Shown here: positions 1-7,807 of the stretch, one piece after another
How the letters are laid out: every line of letters begins with the position of its first letter
Numbering within the stretch: position 1 is the first letter of the stretch
DNA from: Lysinibacillus sp. JNUCC-52
GTDB lineage: Bacteria; Bacillota; Bacilli; Bacillales_A; Planococcaceae
Assembly (NCBI RefSeq): GCF_015999545.1
Contig: NZ_CP065546.1
Coordinates: 186,001 to 250,000, forward strand
Direction: 5' to 3'
DNA length: 64,000 nt
Notes under the pieces: model-generated
The model's database searches: none
What the model was told of the DNA's origin: nothing
The model's input: only the letters and a program-made list of their open reading frames with translations
Program-made: the position numbers and the translations under genes

Positions 1-97
1 TCATTCAGCTCCCTATATTACATTGAAATATATTGGGGTAAATCAAGATGCCATCGATCAAGCGTATCAAAAATTAAATAAGCGTTTGAAATTTTAA
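1..97 (+). CDS. Tyrosine recombinase/integrase, C-terminal end (partial)
   Basis: Only the last 31 codons are in the window; the gene enters from the left edge in the frame that starts at base 2 and ends with TAA at 95-97. The peptide begins HSAPYITLKYIG and continues VNQDAIDQAY. This matches the end of phage-type tyrosine recombinases: the last conserved motif with the nucleophilic tyrosine (the Y of LKYIG) followed by an acidic, helical tail. Such enzymes integrate and excise mobile DNA by site-specific strand exchange. The remains of a prophage follow on the same strand. Whether the rest of the enzyme is intact cannot be seen. Confidence 0.72.
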   Translation, partial: HSAPYITLKYIGVNQDAIDQAYQKLNKRLKF

Positions 98-130
98 AAT
101 AGCACTGATAAGTTGGTGCTATTTTTATTT
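96..130 (+). terminator. Rho-independent terminator of the integrase
   Basis: A perfect 10-bp inverted repeat, aaaatagcac (96-105) and gtgctatttt (116-125), with a 10-base loop. It overlaps the integrase stop codon and runs into a T-rich stretch. Confidence 0.75.
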
Positions 131-354
131 GGCTTATTTTAGGAAATTGAGTAGGGTTTAAAATTGTTTAACACTTTCACAGACTAAAGACATTTACAAA
201 ATAAACACATGTAAAGCTCATAATCTGAATGGCGAGTAAAGTGTAGAAAAATCTAGCCTTTAAACATATTCTGCACCTTAACAGAATGTAAGATATGTTA
301 ATGTCATTGTGGTATATTCAATATAAAAATAAATACGATTAATATGGAGGGTAT

Positions 355-771
355 ATGAGGAAAAGAGAATTAGAAAACGAAATTTATGAAAAGAAAGATA
401 AAAAATTATTGAAGTTTTTAATTAAGAATTATATGGTACAGAACGTTAAAAGAGAAGAATTGAAGAAAAATATCAATACATATAAAAGTTTGGATTCACA
501 AGAAAAACAAATTTTACTATCTAGGTTGCAAGGAATAGAAGAAAAGTTTGATTTAACAACAGTATTTGTAGCAATAGTAGCGATTATTACTGGTTTTGTA
601 GGTGCATACGGGAGTTTATTAGAATCATTAGAGGATAATAAAAAAATATCGTTATTAGTAGTAGTATCATGTTATTTTATTTTGATTTTTGCATTCACTT
701 ACATATTATCTAAATTTAAAGATAATAAAGGGAACGCGAAGTACTTTATTAATTTGTTCAAGCAAGAATAA
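355..771 (+). CDS. Small membrane protein of unknown function
   Basis: 138 residues, with ATG at 355 preceded by a good ribosome site (ggagg, 346-350). The N-terminal half is highly charged (many K and E) and probably cytoplasmic. Two hydrophobic stretches follow: one around residues 68-87, starting at TTVFVAIVAIITGFVGAYGS, and one around residues 98-116, starting at ISLLVVVSCYFILIFAF. The tail is short and basic. This suggests a two-pass membrane protein with both ends inside. No family was recognised. It lies between the recombinase end and the terminase genes, where temperate phages often carry accessory genes, and it is AT-rich like other accessory genes here. Confidence 0.6.
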   Translation: MRKRELENEIYEKKDKKLLKFLIKNYMVQNVKREELKKNINTYKSLDSQEKQILLSRLQGIEEKFDLTTVFVAIVAIITGFVGAYGSLLESLEDNKKISLLVVVSCYFILIFAFTYILSKFKDNKGNAKYFINLFKQE

Positions 772-880
772 ATTTTATCTAATATAATGGCAGACTTTTG
801 GCAGAATGTTGGCACACTCTTTCAAAATGAACATGCTATTATTGTAGTATGCAATATTTATCAAACAACATAACGATAGG

Positions 881-910
881 CGATGCAGCACATGCTGCGT
901 CGTCTTTTTT
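881..910 (+). terminator. Probable terminator before the terminase genes
   Basis: gatgcag (882-888) and ctgcgtc (895-901) form a short GC-rich stem, allowing one G-T pair, followed by a run of T from about 904. It lies between the small membrane protein and the terminase block. It could end the upstream transcript. Confidence 0.5.
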
Positions 911-1033
911 TGTCTTAGGTTCTTCTACCCAAGAACGCCAGGCTGCGGGTCTCCGAGGCCCGAAAAAGGGCTAGATAAAGTGTGAAAAAAGGTGTTCCTT
1001 CCATCCGGTAAATCAAGTGAGGTGAGTACATGA

Positions 1034-1603
1034 GTGACAGCGAAAACGAAATTGGATGATCGAACGATTGTCAATACAAAAACGATTGCCAAAATGTTTA
1101 ATATGACGGAACGGAATGTTCGTTATTTAGTTGAAGAAGGTGTGATTGCACGTGTCGCTCATGGCCGCTATGATCTGATCGATACCGTCAGTCGCTACAT
1201 TACTTTTTTGAAAATGTCCTTTGAAGGCATTGATGAGAACAAGGTGATGGAGTCTTTAGATTATGAGAAATGGCTGCATGAGAAGGCGAAGCGGGAGAAG
1301 GCAGAAATTGAGTTGGCGCATCTAAAACGAGAAATGCATAAGGCAGATGAGGTGGAGAAAATTCAAAATCACATGGTCATGGCGTTTCGTTCAAAGATGT
1401 TGTCGCTGCCCTCAAAATCAGCGTTACTTTTAGCGAGTAAGGATGACCCGAAGATGATTGAAGCATTACTGGAAAGAGATATTCATGAAGCATTAGCAGA
1501 GCTTGCTGAGTATGATGCGGCACATTATTTCACAGAAGATAAAGTTGAATTAGAATTGGAAGGTGATGAAGTTGGTCCAAAAACAGACAATGAGTCTATC
1601 TAA
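1034..1603 (+). CDS. Phage terminase small subunit (Nu1-like)
   Basis: 189 residues from GTG at 1034. A nearby ATG at 1030 is in another frame and hits a stop quickly. The ribosome site is aggtgag at 1020-1026. Terminase small subunits bind the packaging site on phage DNA and load the large subunit. The N-terminus carries a helix-turn-helix (TKTIAKMFNMTERNVRYLVE), then a coiled, charged region near residues 75-115, as in Nu1-type DNA-packaging proteins. The 3' end overlaps the next gene by about 40 bases, the usual terS-terL arrangement. The gene looks complete although its partner is broken. Confidence 0.75.
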   Translation: MTAKTKLDDRTIVNTKTIAKMFNMTERNVRYLVEEGVIARVAHGRYDLIDTVSRYITFLKMSFEGIDENKVMESLDYEKWLHEKAKREKAEIELAHLKREMHKADEVEKIQNHMVMAFRSKMLSLPSKSALLLASKDDPKMIEALLERDIHEALAELAEYDAAHYFTEDKVELELEGDEVGPKTDNESI

Positions 1604-1817
1604 AGGAATTGCTAGCTTAGTAGTACCTCCTCCCAAGCTTACGGTATCGCAGTGGGCGGATAAGCATCGTGTATTATCCAAGGAATCGTCAGCTGAGCAT
1701 GGGCGATGGAATACGGAGCGTGCGCCATATCAAAGAGAGATTATGGAAGCAGTCAATGATCTTGAAGTTCATCATAATGTCGAAAAAATTAAAAAAAGTG
1801 GTCTTATAGAAAAATAA
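1563..1817 (+). pseudogene. Phage terminase large subunit (GpA-like), N-terminal remnant
   Basis: 84 codons, with GTG at 1563 or ATG at 1566. The part LTVSQWADKHRVLSKESSAE followed by HGRWNTERAPYQREIMEAVND is typical of the start of GpA-family terminase large subunits, where about 600 residues with the ATPase and nuclease domains should follow. Instead the similarity stops near base 1770 and a short unrelated tail leads to TAA at 1815. No Walker A motif follows in any frame. A deletion has therefore removed the packaging motor and everything up to the late genes, and this prophage cannot package DNA by itself. Confidence 0.75.
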
Positions 1818-2011
1818 TCTGTTTTTAATAGTTATATAACATTCATTGGATAAGTCTCTTAGTTTCGGTATGTCATTTTTGTGAAACTGAAAATGGAGAT
1901 TTAATATAGAAATCATGTGATAAATCTTGTATAAATAAAAGAGTTTAGAATTTCGTATACACCTTATGATTAGTTGTATCTATATGACAACATGATAAGG
2001 GGGCATCTTAA

Positions 2012-2638
2012 ATGGCAATAAATAATGGGAATACAGATTTTGGTTTAAGAGTCTCAAAAACAGGAATCAAAAGTTTAAGAATTTCTTGGAATAAAAGGGG
2101 TGGTATAGGTTACAATGGATCAATTCAAGTACAGCGGCCTGGAGATGGAAAAATCATTTTCACAAAAAATTATAGCCAATCAACTTCAAGAGACTCTTTT
2201 ACGGTAGAAACGCCTTTTTTCGGAGAGTACAAAGTTCATATAAAGTCAAATAACGGTTATACGTATGATATAGCTTATACAAAAGTGCATTTATCAAGAA
2301 CAACATCTACAACATATACGTTTACATCGCGTGATGTATTGAATTGGAAGGTAGGTGCAATATTTACAATAGGAACTTTTGCCGCACTGGGCTTAGTAAG
2401 TTTTGTAGCTGTAAGTGTTATATCTACAGTAATTACAGTTGGTGCATCAATTAGAGAGGTTTGGGTATATGATACTCAATACGAACCATTTCCAACCCCT
2501 AGGGCTGGCGATAATATAACTACTAAAATTGAACCAGTAGCTGAGGGAGTGAAGACAACAATGTCGTACAAAGCTAAAAATGGTGCGGTATATCCTGACA
2601 AGGTTGTAATAGCAAAATACTTGTCATATCCTCGATAA
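2012..2638 (+). CDS. Hypothetical protein with an internal membrane segment
   Basis: 208 residues with ATG at 2012 behind a strong ribosome site (aaggggg, 1996-2002). There is no N-terminal signal peptide. Residues 1-105 are rich in Ser, Thr and Gly and look like a beta-sandwich domain. Residues about 116-142 are hydrophobic (VGAIFTIGTFAALGLVSFVA and onward), consistent with one membrane span. The C-terminal about 65 residues are polar. No family was recognised. It sits at the terminase deletion junction and ends at a strong shared terminator. It could be a phage accessory gene or unrelated DNA that moved in. Confidence 0.6.
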   Translation: MAINNGNTDFGLRVSKTGIKSLRISWNKRGGIGYNGSIQVQRPGDGKIIFTKNYSQSTSRDSFTVETPFFGEYKVHIKSNNGYTYDIAYTKVHLSRTTSTTYTFTSRDVLNWKVGAIFTIGTFAALGLVSFVAVSVISTVITVGASIREVWVYDTQYEPFPTPRAGDNITTKIEPVAEGVKTTMSYKAKNGAVYPDKVVIAKYLSYPR

Positions 2639-2640
2639 AA

Positions 2641-2682
2641 ATCCAAAGCACATGTCTATTCATGTGCTTTGGATTTTTTTAT
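2641..2682. terminator. Strong bidirectional terminator
   Basis: A perfect 14-bp inverted repeat, atccaaagcacatg (2641-2654) and catgtgctttggat (2661-2674), with a 6-base loop and T-run on the plus side. It ends the gene at 2012-2638. Its left part overlaps the stop end of the opposing gene, so that gene's last codons form half of the hairpin. Confidence 0.85.
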
Positions 2683-2976
2683 ATATTTATAAAGCTGATA
2701 AAAAAACATTATGTAACTAAAGAGCAAAATAAAAATAATCCCTAAATTTAGAATGTCAAAATTGATAAATAAAATATCTTTTATATTAAATACAAGACTG
2801 TTAATTAGCAAAAATAGAGCGAAACTTGCAATTAATTCAATAAGTTGTTTTTTTCGTTTGAAAAAGAGAGGTAATAGCAATTTTAATGAAAGGATAACTG
2901 CCAAAATAGTTAAATAGTGCGACATACCAGTATCGAATTCTACAAATATTCTATTAATACCCGTATCTATTTCCAT
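2656..2976 (-). CDS. Small multi-pass membrane protein, unknown
   Basis: 106 residues from the ATG whose complement lies at 2974-2976. This start is chosen because aaggtga lies just upstream (2981-2987). A longer reading from TTG at 3012 adds 12 residues but has no convincing ribosome site. The sequence has about three hydrophobic segments: one near SHYLTILAVILSLKLLLPLF, one near LIASFALFLLINSLVF and one near LGIIFILLFSYIMFFY. It has a basic cytoplasmic tail. It is transcribed against its neighbours and its last codons lie in the shared terminator. No family was recognised. Confidence 0.55.
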   Translation of the reverse strand: MEIDTGINRIFVEFDTGMSHYLTILAVILSLKLLLPLFFKRKKQLIELIASFALFLLINSLVFNIKDILFINFDILNLGIIFILLFSYIMFFYQLYKYIKKSKAHE

Positions 2977-3238
2977 TTCATCACCTTGTGTTCTAAATGT
3001 TTTAAGACTCAATTCATGAAGGGCTACCTTTAATTATTATAAAAGGGTGTTTTAATTTCGTACAGTCAAAAAGGAAAATTGAAAGTAGGTTATTATTTGG
3101 GGATATTGTGAAATAAATCAGTTTTTTACTCCACTTAAAGTAACAACCTATTTGGTGATTCGCTTTTAAAATCGTTAAATTAGACAAAAAGATGAAAAGT
3201 AAAAGGGGTATCGATTATAAAATAAGGTGGAATTTTCA

Positions 3239-3544
3239 ATGAAGAATAACCGTAAACTTGATAAATTGGTAGAGGAATATTTGAAACTATATCCATATAT
3301 AAATAAAGTAAAAGATGGAACTTTAACGAAAAATCAAAAAATTGTAATATGTATAGATGAATTATTAAACATAATGCCTGAAAAAGAAGTCTACTTCATA
3401 AAGCATAGATATTTTAAGGAATGGACTATAGTAAAGATTGCTAGAAAGATGAATTATAGCCCACAAATGATATATGTCATTCGTAAAAATGCATTAAAAA
3501 AGATTTATCACGGTATCAGCCACATACTATACGATTCAGAATAA
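3239..3544 (+). CDS. ArpU/RinA-like phage regulator with a sigma-70 region 4-like fold
   Basis: 101 residues from ATG 3239, with aaggtgg at 3224-3230. The C-terminal half reads LNIMPEKEVYFIKHRYFKEW followed by TIVKIARKMNYSPQMIYVIR. This is the pattern of a helix-turn-helix like sigma-70 region 4, found in small phage late-gene activators of the ArpU/RinA type. Such proteins switch on late (packaging and lysis) genes. The position just upstream of the lysis cassette fits, although in intact phages the gene usually precedes terS. The family call comes from pattern and context only. Confidence 0.55.
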   Translation: MKNNRKLDKLVEEYLKLYPYINKVKDGTLTKNQKIVICIDELLNIMPEKEVYFIKHRYFKEWTIVKIARKMNYSPQMIYVIRKNALKKIYHGISHILYDSE

Positions 3545-3617
3545 GATTTATATGTAGTTAAAATAATACTATTCAACTCTTGCCAGTGGAAACGTATGGG
3601 CTAAGGAGGATTTGATA

Positions 3618-3634
3618 TAACTATGTTATAGTTA
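3618..3634. promoter_or_regulatory. Perfect palindrome, possible operator
   Basis: taactat-gtt-atagtta is a perfect 7-bp inverted repeat with a 3-base centre. It lies about 95 bases upstream of the gene at 3730, in a 185-base intergenic gap. It is too short and AT-rich to be a terminator and could bind a dimeric regulator. Confidence 0.3.
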
Positions 3635-3729
3635 ACCAACTGGTGTGTCGGAAATTGATATAATGCAATAAACGGGTACAGACGAATAATTCTGAAACAA
3701 ACAATATATATTTTTAGGGAGATTAGTTA

Positions 3730-4287
3730 GTGAAGTCTATTTATACAAAAGTACATCAAATAATTATGGATGTTTGGTGTTATGATATTAAAAGTGATTA
3801 TAATCATCATTTTTTACTTAAAGAAGATACATTAAAAAACGCAATGTACTATCATATTCGAAATCGACTAGGTGATACATTCATAAAAGACAACAACTTA
3901 GCAATTTTTACAGAATATTATATCGATACGAATCAAAAAATCGATTTAGTAGTAGTGAAAATAGATGTAGATAAAGCAAAAAATGATCATTTAGGTGATT
4001 GTGTAGAGGAAATATTAGCAATTGTAGAAATGAAGTATAAAGGACTGAATGTTTCAGAAAAACATTTTATCAATGATGTTGAAAAAGTATTAGTATTCAC
4101 TAATCAGTTTAACTCAGAGGCAACGAAGTTCTTTCTAGCATTTATTAGGGAAAAATATTTCCTTGCTGATGAAGTTACTAATTTTTTATCATTTTATGAA
4201 GGTTATCCAAGTGGTAGAATAGTAGAACTTTTATCGTATGGATCTGTTGAGGAAGATGATATGGTTTGGAAAGTATTTGAATCTTGA
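3730..4287 (+). CDS. Putative PD-(D/E)XK nuclease-like protein
   Basis: 185 residues from GTG 3730, with aggga at 3716-3720. I do not recognise a named family. Residues 70-104 show the pattern of the PD-(D/E)XK nuclease core: KIDLVVVKI with Asp72 ending a strand context, then ILAIVEMKYKG with Glu100-x-Lys102, which would be the metal-binding E-x-K. Helices rich in charged residues flank it. Such cores occur in restriction enzymes, Holliday resolvases and DNA repair nucleases. It lies alone between the ArpU-like regulator and the holins. No methyltransferase partner is nearby. The motif is short, so the assignment is tentative. Confidence 0.5.
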   Translation: MKSIYTKVHQIIMDVWCYDIKSDYNHHFLLKEDTLKNAMYYHIRNRLGDTFIKDNNLAIFTEYYIDTNQKIDLVVVKIDVDKAKNDHLGDCVEEILAIVEMKYKGLNVSEKHFINDVEKVLVFTNQFNSEATKFFLAFIREKYFLADEVTNFLSFYEGYPSGRIVELLSYGSVEEDDMVWKVFES

Positions 4288-4440
4288 TGAAAGCCAGTAT
4301 CTTAAATCATTTTTTATAATGATACATGCTAATAGTATGCGCTGAAAAACAATCTAGTTATGCAACAGTATTTAGTTATTGTTATGTTTCTCCAGGTTTC
4401 TCAGCGCTTTTATATTATTTAAAAGGGTGGTGGTAATGGT

Positions 4441-4740
4441 ATGGATGTAGTTGCAGTAAATGAAATTGCTACAAGCCAAGCAGTATGGGCAATTGCATGT
4501 TTAATTATCGCGTTTGGAGCGTTTCGTTATTTAATTAGTAAAAATGATAAGTTGATGAACAGGGCGGAGGAACGTGAAAACAAATTAATGGATCACTTAG
4601 AACGGTCTAATGACTCGCAAGAAAGAACGGCCATTGCACTCGAAGGAATAAATCGATCGTTGAATGTTTTGGAAGGTCGTGTGGATCGTATCGAAAAACA
4701 CACACTCAAAAATAAAAATACAGAAAGGGAAGCTGAATAA
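4441..4740 (+). CDS. BhlA/UviB-type holin-like protein
   Basis: 99 residues from ATG 4441 behind aagggtggtgg (4422-4432). One N-terminal membrane segment (ATSQAVWAIACLIIAFGAFR) is followed by a charged, helical domain (NRAEERENKLMDHLERSNDS and so on). This is the layout of the BhlA/UviB family found in phage and bacteriocin lysis cassettes, which perforate the membrane so that endolysin can reach the wall. The stop codon overlaps the start of the next holin by one base, and the endolysin follows, so the three form one lysis operon. Confidence 0.75.
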   Translation: MDVVAVNEIATSQAVWAIACLIIAFGAFRYLISKNDKLMNRAEERENKLMDHLERSNDSQERTAIALEGINRSLNVLEGRVDRIEKHTLKNKNTEREAE

Positions 4741-5003
4741 TGGATCTAAAGAACATTTTTACACTTGCAGCGATAATGGTTGCAATCGTTTTAGCCGTTT
4801 CAGAGGTACTAAAAAAGACATTCAAAATTAATACACAATACATGCCAATCACTTCCGTTGTGATTGGTATTTTTATTGGTCTAGTTTGTTGGCCGTTATC
4901 AGAGTATCCAGTGTACATCATGTTAATTGCTGGTTTTGTTGCAGGATTAACAGCTTCTGGAACATTTGATTTATTGAAAGTATCCAAAAAGGTTGGTGGA
5001 TAG
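4740..5003 (+). CDS. Phage holin
   Basis: 87 residues; ATG at 4740 uses the last base of the previous stop codon. Two to three hydrophobic segments are visible: IFTLAAIMVAIVLAVSEVLK, then YMPITSVVIGIFIGLVCWPL, then VYIMLIAGFVAGLTASGTF. The basic tail KVSKKVGG is typical of short phage holins. Context is strong: a BhlA-type protein upstream and an endolysin immediately downstream. Two holin-like genes in tandem is common in phages of this bacterial group. Confidence 0.78.
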   Translation: MDLKNIFTLAAIMVAIVLAVSEVLKKTFKINTQYMPITSVVIGIFIGLVCWPLSEYPVYIMLIAGFVAGLTASGTFDLLKVSKKVGG

Positions 5004-5004
5004 A

Positions 5005-5673
5005 ATGACTAGTGTCACAACTACATGTCGAGATTTAGCAGAACTATTACCAGTGGCGCAAACTGCCTGCAGATTGCTCTTTCAACAGTGCTATAAAGCG
5101 GGCATTCAAAATATCTTCGTCACAGAAACATACCGATCGCAAGCACGCCAAAATTACCTATATGCACAAGGCAGAACAAGACCAGGGAAAATTGTGACGT
5201 GGACACTGAAGAGTAATCATACTTCACGATTAGCATGGGACATTGCGGTGGCTCCACCTAAACCCTTATATGATGTGGATACATTAACAAAAGTCGGGGC
5301 AATAGTTCGTAAGTTAGGTATAACATGGGGCGGTGATTGGACACGTAAAATTGACCGACCACACTTTGAAGTGAAACACAATTGGAAGATACCAAGAGGA
5401 TACAAATTAGAAGGACAAGTATTCGTGCCGAGCAACAGTAAATTGAAAGCTCAATTATTTGTGAAAGACAAGAAGGAGGAAATCAAAGTGAGTAATATTA
5501 TTTGGGATTCTGGTTCACCAGCGATGAGAGCGGAAACTGAAAACTTTATTGCACAGGCAGTGAAGGAGGGGATTATTAATGCTTCACATTTAAAGGATTT
5601 ACAAAATGGCGTGATGACAACGGATCGATTAATTGGGTTGTTTATTACAATACAACAACGTCGTAATAAATAA
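5005..5673 (+). CDS. M15-family L-Ala-D-Glu endopeptidase (phage endolysin)
   Basis: 222 residues from ATG 5005 (ggtgg at 4995-4999). The N-terminal about 140 residues are a VanY/Ply118/CwlK-like zinc peptidase that cuts peptidoglycan stem peptides. Visible ligands are His72 and Asp79 in SNHTSRLAWDIA and His120 in RPHFEV, the three zinc-binding residues of the family. A linker of about 35 residues leads to a C-terminal domain of about 60 residues (WDSGSPAMRAETENFIAQAV), probably for wall binding. With the two holins upstream it completes an intact lysis cassette inside an otherwise gutted prophage. Confidence 0.85.
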   Translation: MTSVTTTCRDLAELLPVAQTACRLLFQQCYKAGIQNIFVTETYRSQARQNYLYAQGRTRPGKIVTWTLKSNHTSRLAWDIAVAPPKPLYDVDTLTKVGAIVRKLGITWGGDWTRKIDRPHFEVKHNWKIPRGYKLEGQVFVPSNSKLKAQLFVKDKKEEIKVSNIIWDSGSPAMRAETENFIAQAVKEGIINASHLKDLQNGVMTTDRLIGLFITIQQRRNK

Positions 5674-5680
5674 AATAGTA

Positions 5681-5718
5681 AGACCGCCCTACCACTGATT
5701 ATTGTGGGGGCGGTCTCT
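5681..5718. terminator. Terminator between endolysin and Ig-like protein
   Basis: agaccgccc (5681-5689) pairs with gggcggtct (5708-5716), extended by accac/gtggg towards the loop. It lies between two convergent genes (ends at 5673 and 5722) and can serve both. Confidence 0.8.
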
Positions 5719-5721
5719 TGA

Positions 5722-7050
5722 TTAATACTCTCTTACTTCAAATGAAGCAATCTTGTCGTGTACAATATATTCAGTTACTTTTTTATAAGGTGAGATGGTT
5801 TTTGTGAATTTGAAAGTAGACGTACCTTGAGCACTTTCAAACCAATTCAAGTAACTATTTAAAACAGTATTAGTAACATCATATTCTTTTGTAATACCGT
5901 TTACTAAAGTAATACTCAAAATTGCACTCGAAGTTTCATTGTTTGGTTTCTTAACAATTACTGTACAAATTGCTACAATATCAGTATTTTCTATTTTTGC
6001 AGTAATGATTGCAGTTCCTTCACTAATAGCTGTCACATTACCATGCTGGTCTACCGTTGCAATTGATTCATCACTGGAAGACCAAACTACATTTTTAATT
6101 ATCGCATCTTCAGGTAGGACTGTAGCCGTTAATTTATCTTGGCTGCCTTCTAGTAGTTCTAGTGAAGTCTTATCCAATGTGATTGATTCAAGTTCTGTAC
6201 TTCCTTGCTTCTTAACCGTAACTAGACAATCGGCACTTAGATTTGTATTTTCTACTTTTGCTGTAACTTTAACTATTCCTTCTTTAATGGCAGTTACATT
6301 ACCGTTTTGATCAACTGTTGCAATATTTTCATCACTAGACGACCATACTATTTTTTTACTAGCGTTTTCAGGTAATATAGTTGCTATTAATTTATCTTGA
6401 ATACCTTCTACTAACTCTAATGTGTTTCTGTCTAATATAATTGATTCTTCAACGAACCCTTCATCTACAAGACTACCATTTATATCAATATCAATAGCAT
6501 CTAATCTAAGTGTAAATGTGTCTACATTAGAAGGAGTACTTGTTATTGCAACTTCAACTTTATGAATACCAAAGGGTAACCCTTCTTTTTTAAAGGCTAC
6601 TGTTTGAGATTGAGTTGAGCCATAACTCTGTAGATAGCCCTGATCAATCCCGTCTATTTTAACTACAGCATCTTGTGTGTACGTTGGAGCTCTGTATGTA
6701 ATAATATTAATTTTACTACCTAAAAACCAAAACTCCATTTTAGCAGTTACTTTTTTCTTAGCACCCATGCTGCCTTTTTTGTAATCAGCAGAATTACCTG
6801 TATAACTTACCCACTTATCTTTTTCATAAATTAATTTTTCATGGTTATCGTCATATCTCTTCCAACCTTTTTCTGGTTTTTTCAAACTATTACCAACTAC
6901 TGCACTATTTTCTGGAGTATTATTTAAATTAGTAACACCTTCTTCATAATCCACAACTTCTGCTGCCAATGCACTTTCGACACTAATACTAACTAATGCT
7001 AACACCATTAATGTGAGATAAATAAAACCTTTTTTGAATAAATTAATCAC
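5722..7050 (-). CDS. Secreted protein with two bacterial Ig-like (BIG2) domains
   Basis: 442 residues. A signal peptide (FIYLTLMVLALVSISVESAL, cut near AAEVV) precedes a beta-rich region (residues about 45-195) that resembles a carbohydrate-binding jelly roll. Two BIG2 repeats follow (about 203-284 and 288-369), each with TLPENAS or TVLPEDA, then WSSSDE and IATVDQ motifs. The C-terminal about 70 residues (ending KIASFEVREY) resemble a module seen at the end of phage structural and wall proteins. The protein is probably exported and may bind cell surface or sugars. Its place beside the endolysin fits a lysogenic conversion gene. No sortase motif is seen. Confidence 0.7.
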   Translation of the reverse strand: MINLFKKGFIYLTLMVLALVSISVESALAAEVVDYEEGVTNLNNTPENSAVVGNSLKKPEKGWKRYDDNHEKLIYEKDKWVSYTGNSADYKKGSMGAKKKVTAKMEFWFLGSKINIITYRAPTYTQDAVVKIDGIDQGYLQSYGSTQSQTVAFKKEGLPFGIHKVEVAITSTPSNVDTFTLRLDAIDIDINGSLVDEGFVEESIILDRNTLELVEGIQDKLIATILPENASKKIVWSSSDENIATVDQNGNVTAIKEGIVKVTAKVENTNLSADCLVTVKKQGSTELESITLDKTSLELLEGSQDKLTATVLPEDAIIKNVVWSSSDESIATVDQHGNVTAISEGTAIITAKIENTDIVAICTVIVKKPNNETSSAILSITLVNGITKEYDVTNTVLNSYLNWFESAQGTSTFKFTKTISPYKKVTEYIVHDKIASFEVREY

Positions 7051-7310
7051 TTATGTATCCTCCTTCAATATATCTAAGGGCATTAATCCAAATACCCTGT
7101 AATAACAACTTTAACCATATATAATTTAATTTACCATAATAAAAATCGACAATTTTTGATAACAAAAAATGTCCTAATCGAATAATCATCCAATTTTTAG
7201 GTGTAAAACAACACCAACCAACCCGACTTCGTTACACAAAAAAAGTCACGAAAGTCACGAAAAAGTCACATTTCTCCCGAAAACATGTGATTTTGGGCGA
7301 AAACAAGTTT
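7051..7310. other. Intergenic stretch with spaced AAAGTCAC repeats
   Basis: No gene is seen. Three copies of aaagtcac lie at 7242, 7251 and 7262, roughly one helical turn apart and about 50 bases upstream of the bacilliredoxin promoter. The rest is AT-rich and without recognisable structure. The right end of the prophage should be here or just before, but no attachment repeat was found. Confidence 0.4.
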
Positions 7311-7340
7311 TTGTACATTCGTAAGAAACCTTGCTATAAT
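7311..7340 (+). promoter_or_regulatory. Sigma-A promoter of the bacilliredoxin gene
   Basis: TTGTAC (7311-7316), an 18-base spacer and a perfect TATAAT (7335-7340). The gene starts 36 bases downstream. Confidence 0.65.
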
Positions 7341-7375
7341 GGGCTTTGTGATTACATATGAAAGAGGGTAAAAGC

Positions 7376-7807
7376 ATGAACGCTTACGACGAATATATGA
7401 AACAGGTAGTGAAGCCGATGCGTGAAGAATTGGTGGAGGCTGGATTTAGTGAGTTGACAACGGCTGATGCTGTGAATGAATTTATGGCGGAGGCAAAAGG
7501 GACTTCTTTGGTTGTCATTAATTCGGTTTGTGGATGTGCAGCTGGGTTAGCGCGTCCAGCAGCACGTGAAGCGGTAGGTACGGTAAAACCGGATAATCTT
7601 GTAACAGTATTTGCAGGGCAAGATCCTGAAGCTACTGCTGCTATGCGTGGTTTCTTTGAGGATGTGCCACCAAGCTCGCCGTCAATGGCTATTTTAAAAG
7701 ATGGGGAATTGGCTTACTTTATTCCACGTGAACAAATTGAAGGTTTTCCAGTGGAGCAAATTACAGCGCATTTAACAGGCGTTTTAGAACAAACATGCGA
7801 GAAATAA
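7376..7807 (+). CDS. brxA: Bacilliredoxin BrxA (YphP family)
   Basis: 143 residues from ATG 7376 (agaggg upstream; an in-frame ATG at 7358 is less likely). Bacilliredoxins remove bacillithiol from oxidised protein thiols, restoring them after oxidative stress in the cytoplasm. The active site CGC is at residues 52-54 within NSVCGCAAGLARPA, and the family motif FAGQDPEATAAM follows. Length equals the family norm. The sequence is closer to B. subtilis YphP (BrxA) than to YqiW (BrxB) as I recall them. Its end overlaps the next gene by 13 bases, so the two are cotranscribed. Confidence 0.88.
   Translation: MNAYDEYMKQVVKPMREELVEAGFSELTTADAVNEFMAEAKGTSLVVINSVCGCAAGLARPAAREAVGTVKPDNLVTVFAGQDPEATAAMRGFFEDVPPSSPSMAILKDGELAYFIPREQIEGFPVEQITAHLTGVLEQTCEK

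Noticed and set aside
1689-1916. Minus-strand frame of 75 codons over the terminase remnant
   Set aside because: No ribosome site, no family, and it is antisense to a clear terminase fragment.
5939-6310. Plus-strand frame of 123 codons inside the Ig-like gene
   Set aside because: Shadow of the repeats in the minus-strand gene; no ribosome site.
1-7300. Attachment-site repeats at the prophage ends
   Set aside because: No direct repeat of useful length could be found by eye between the left edge and the 5.7-7.3 kb region.
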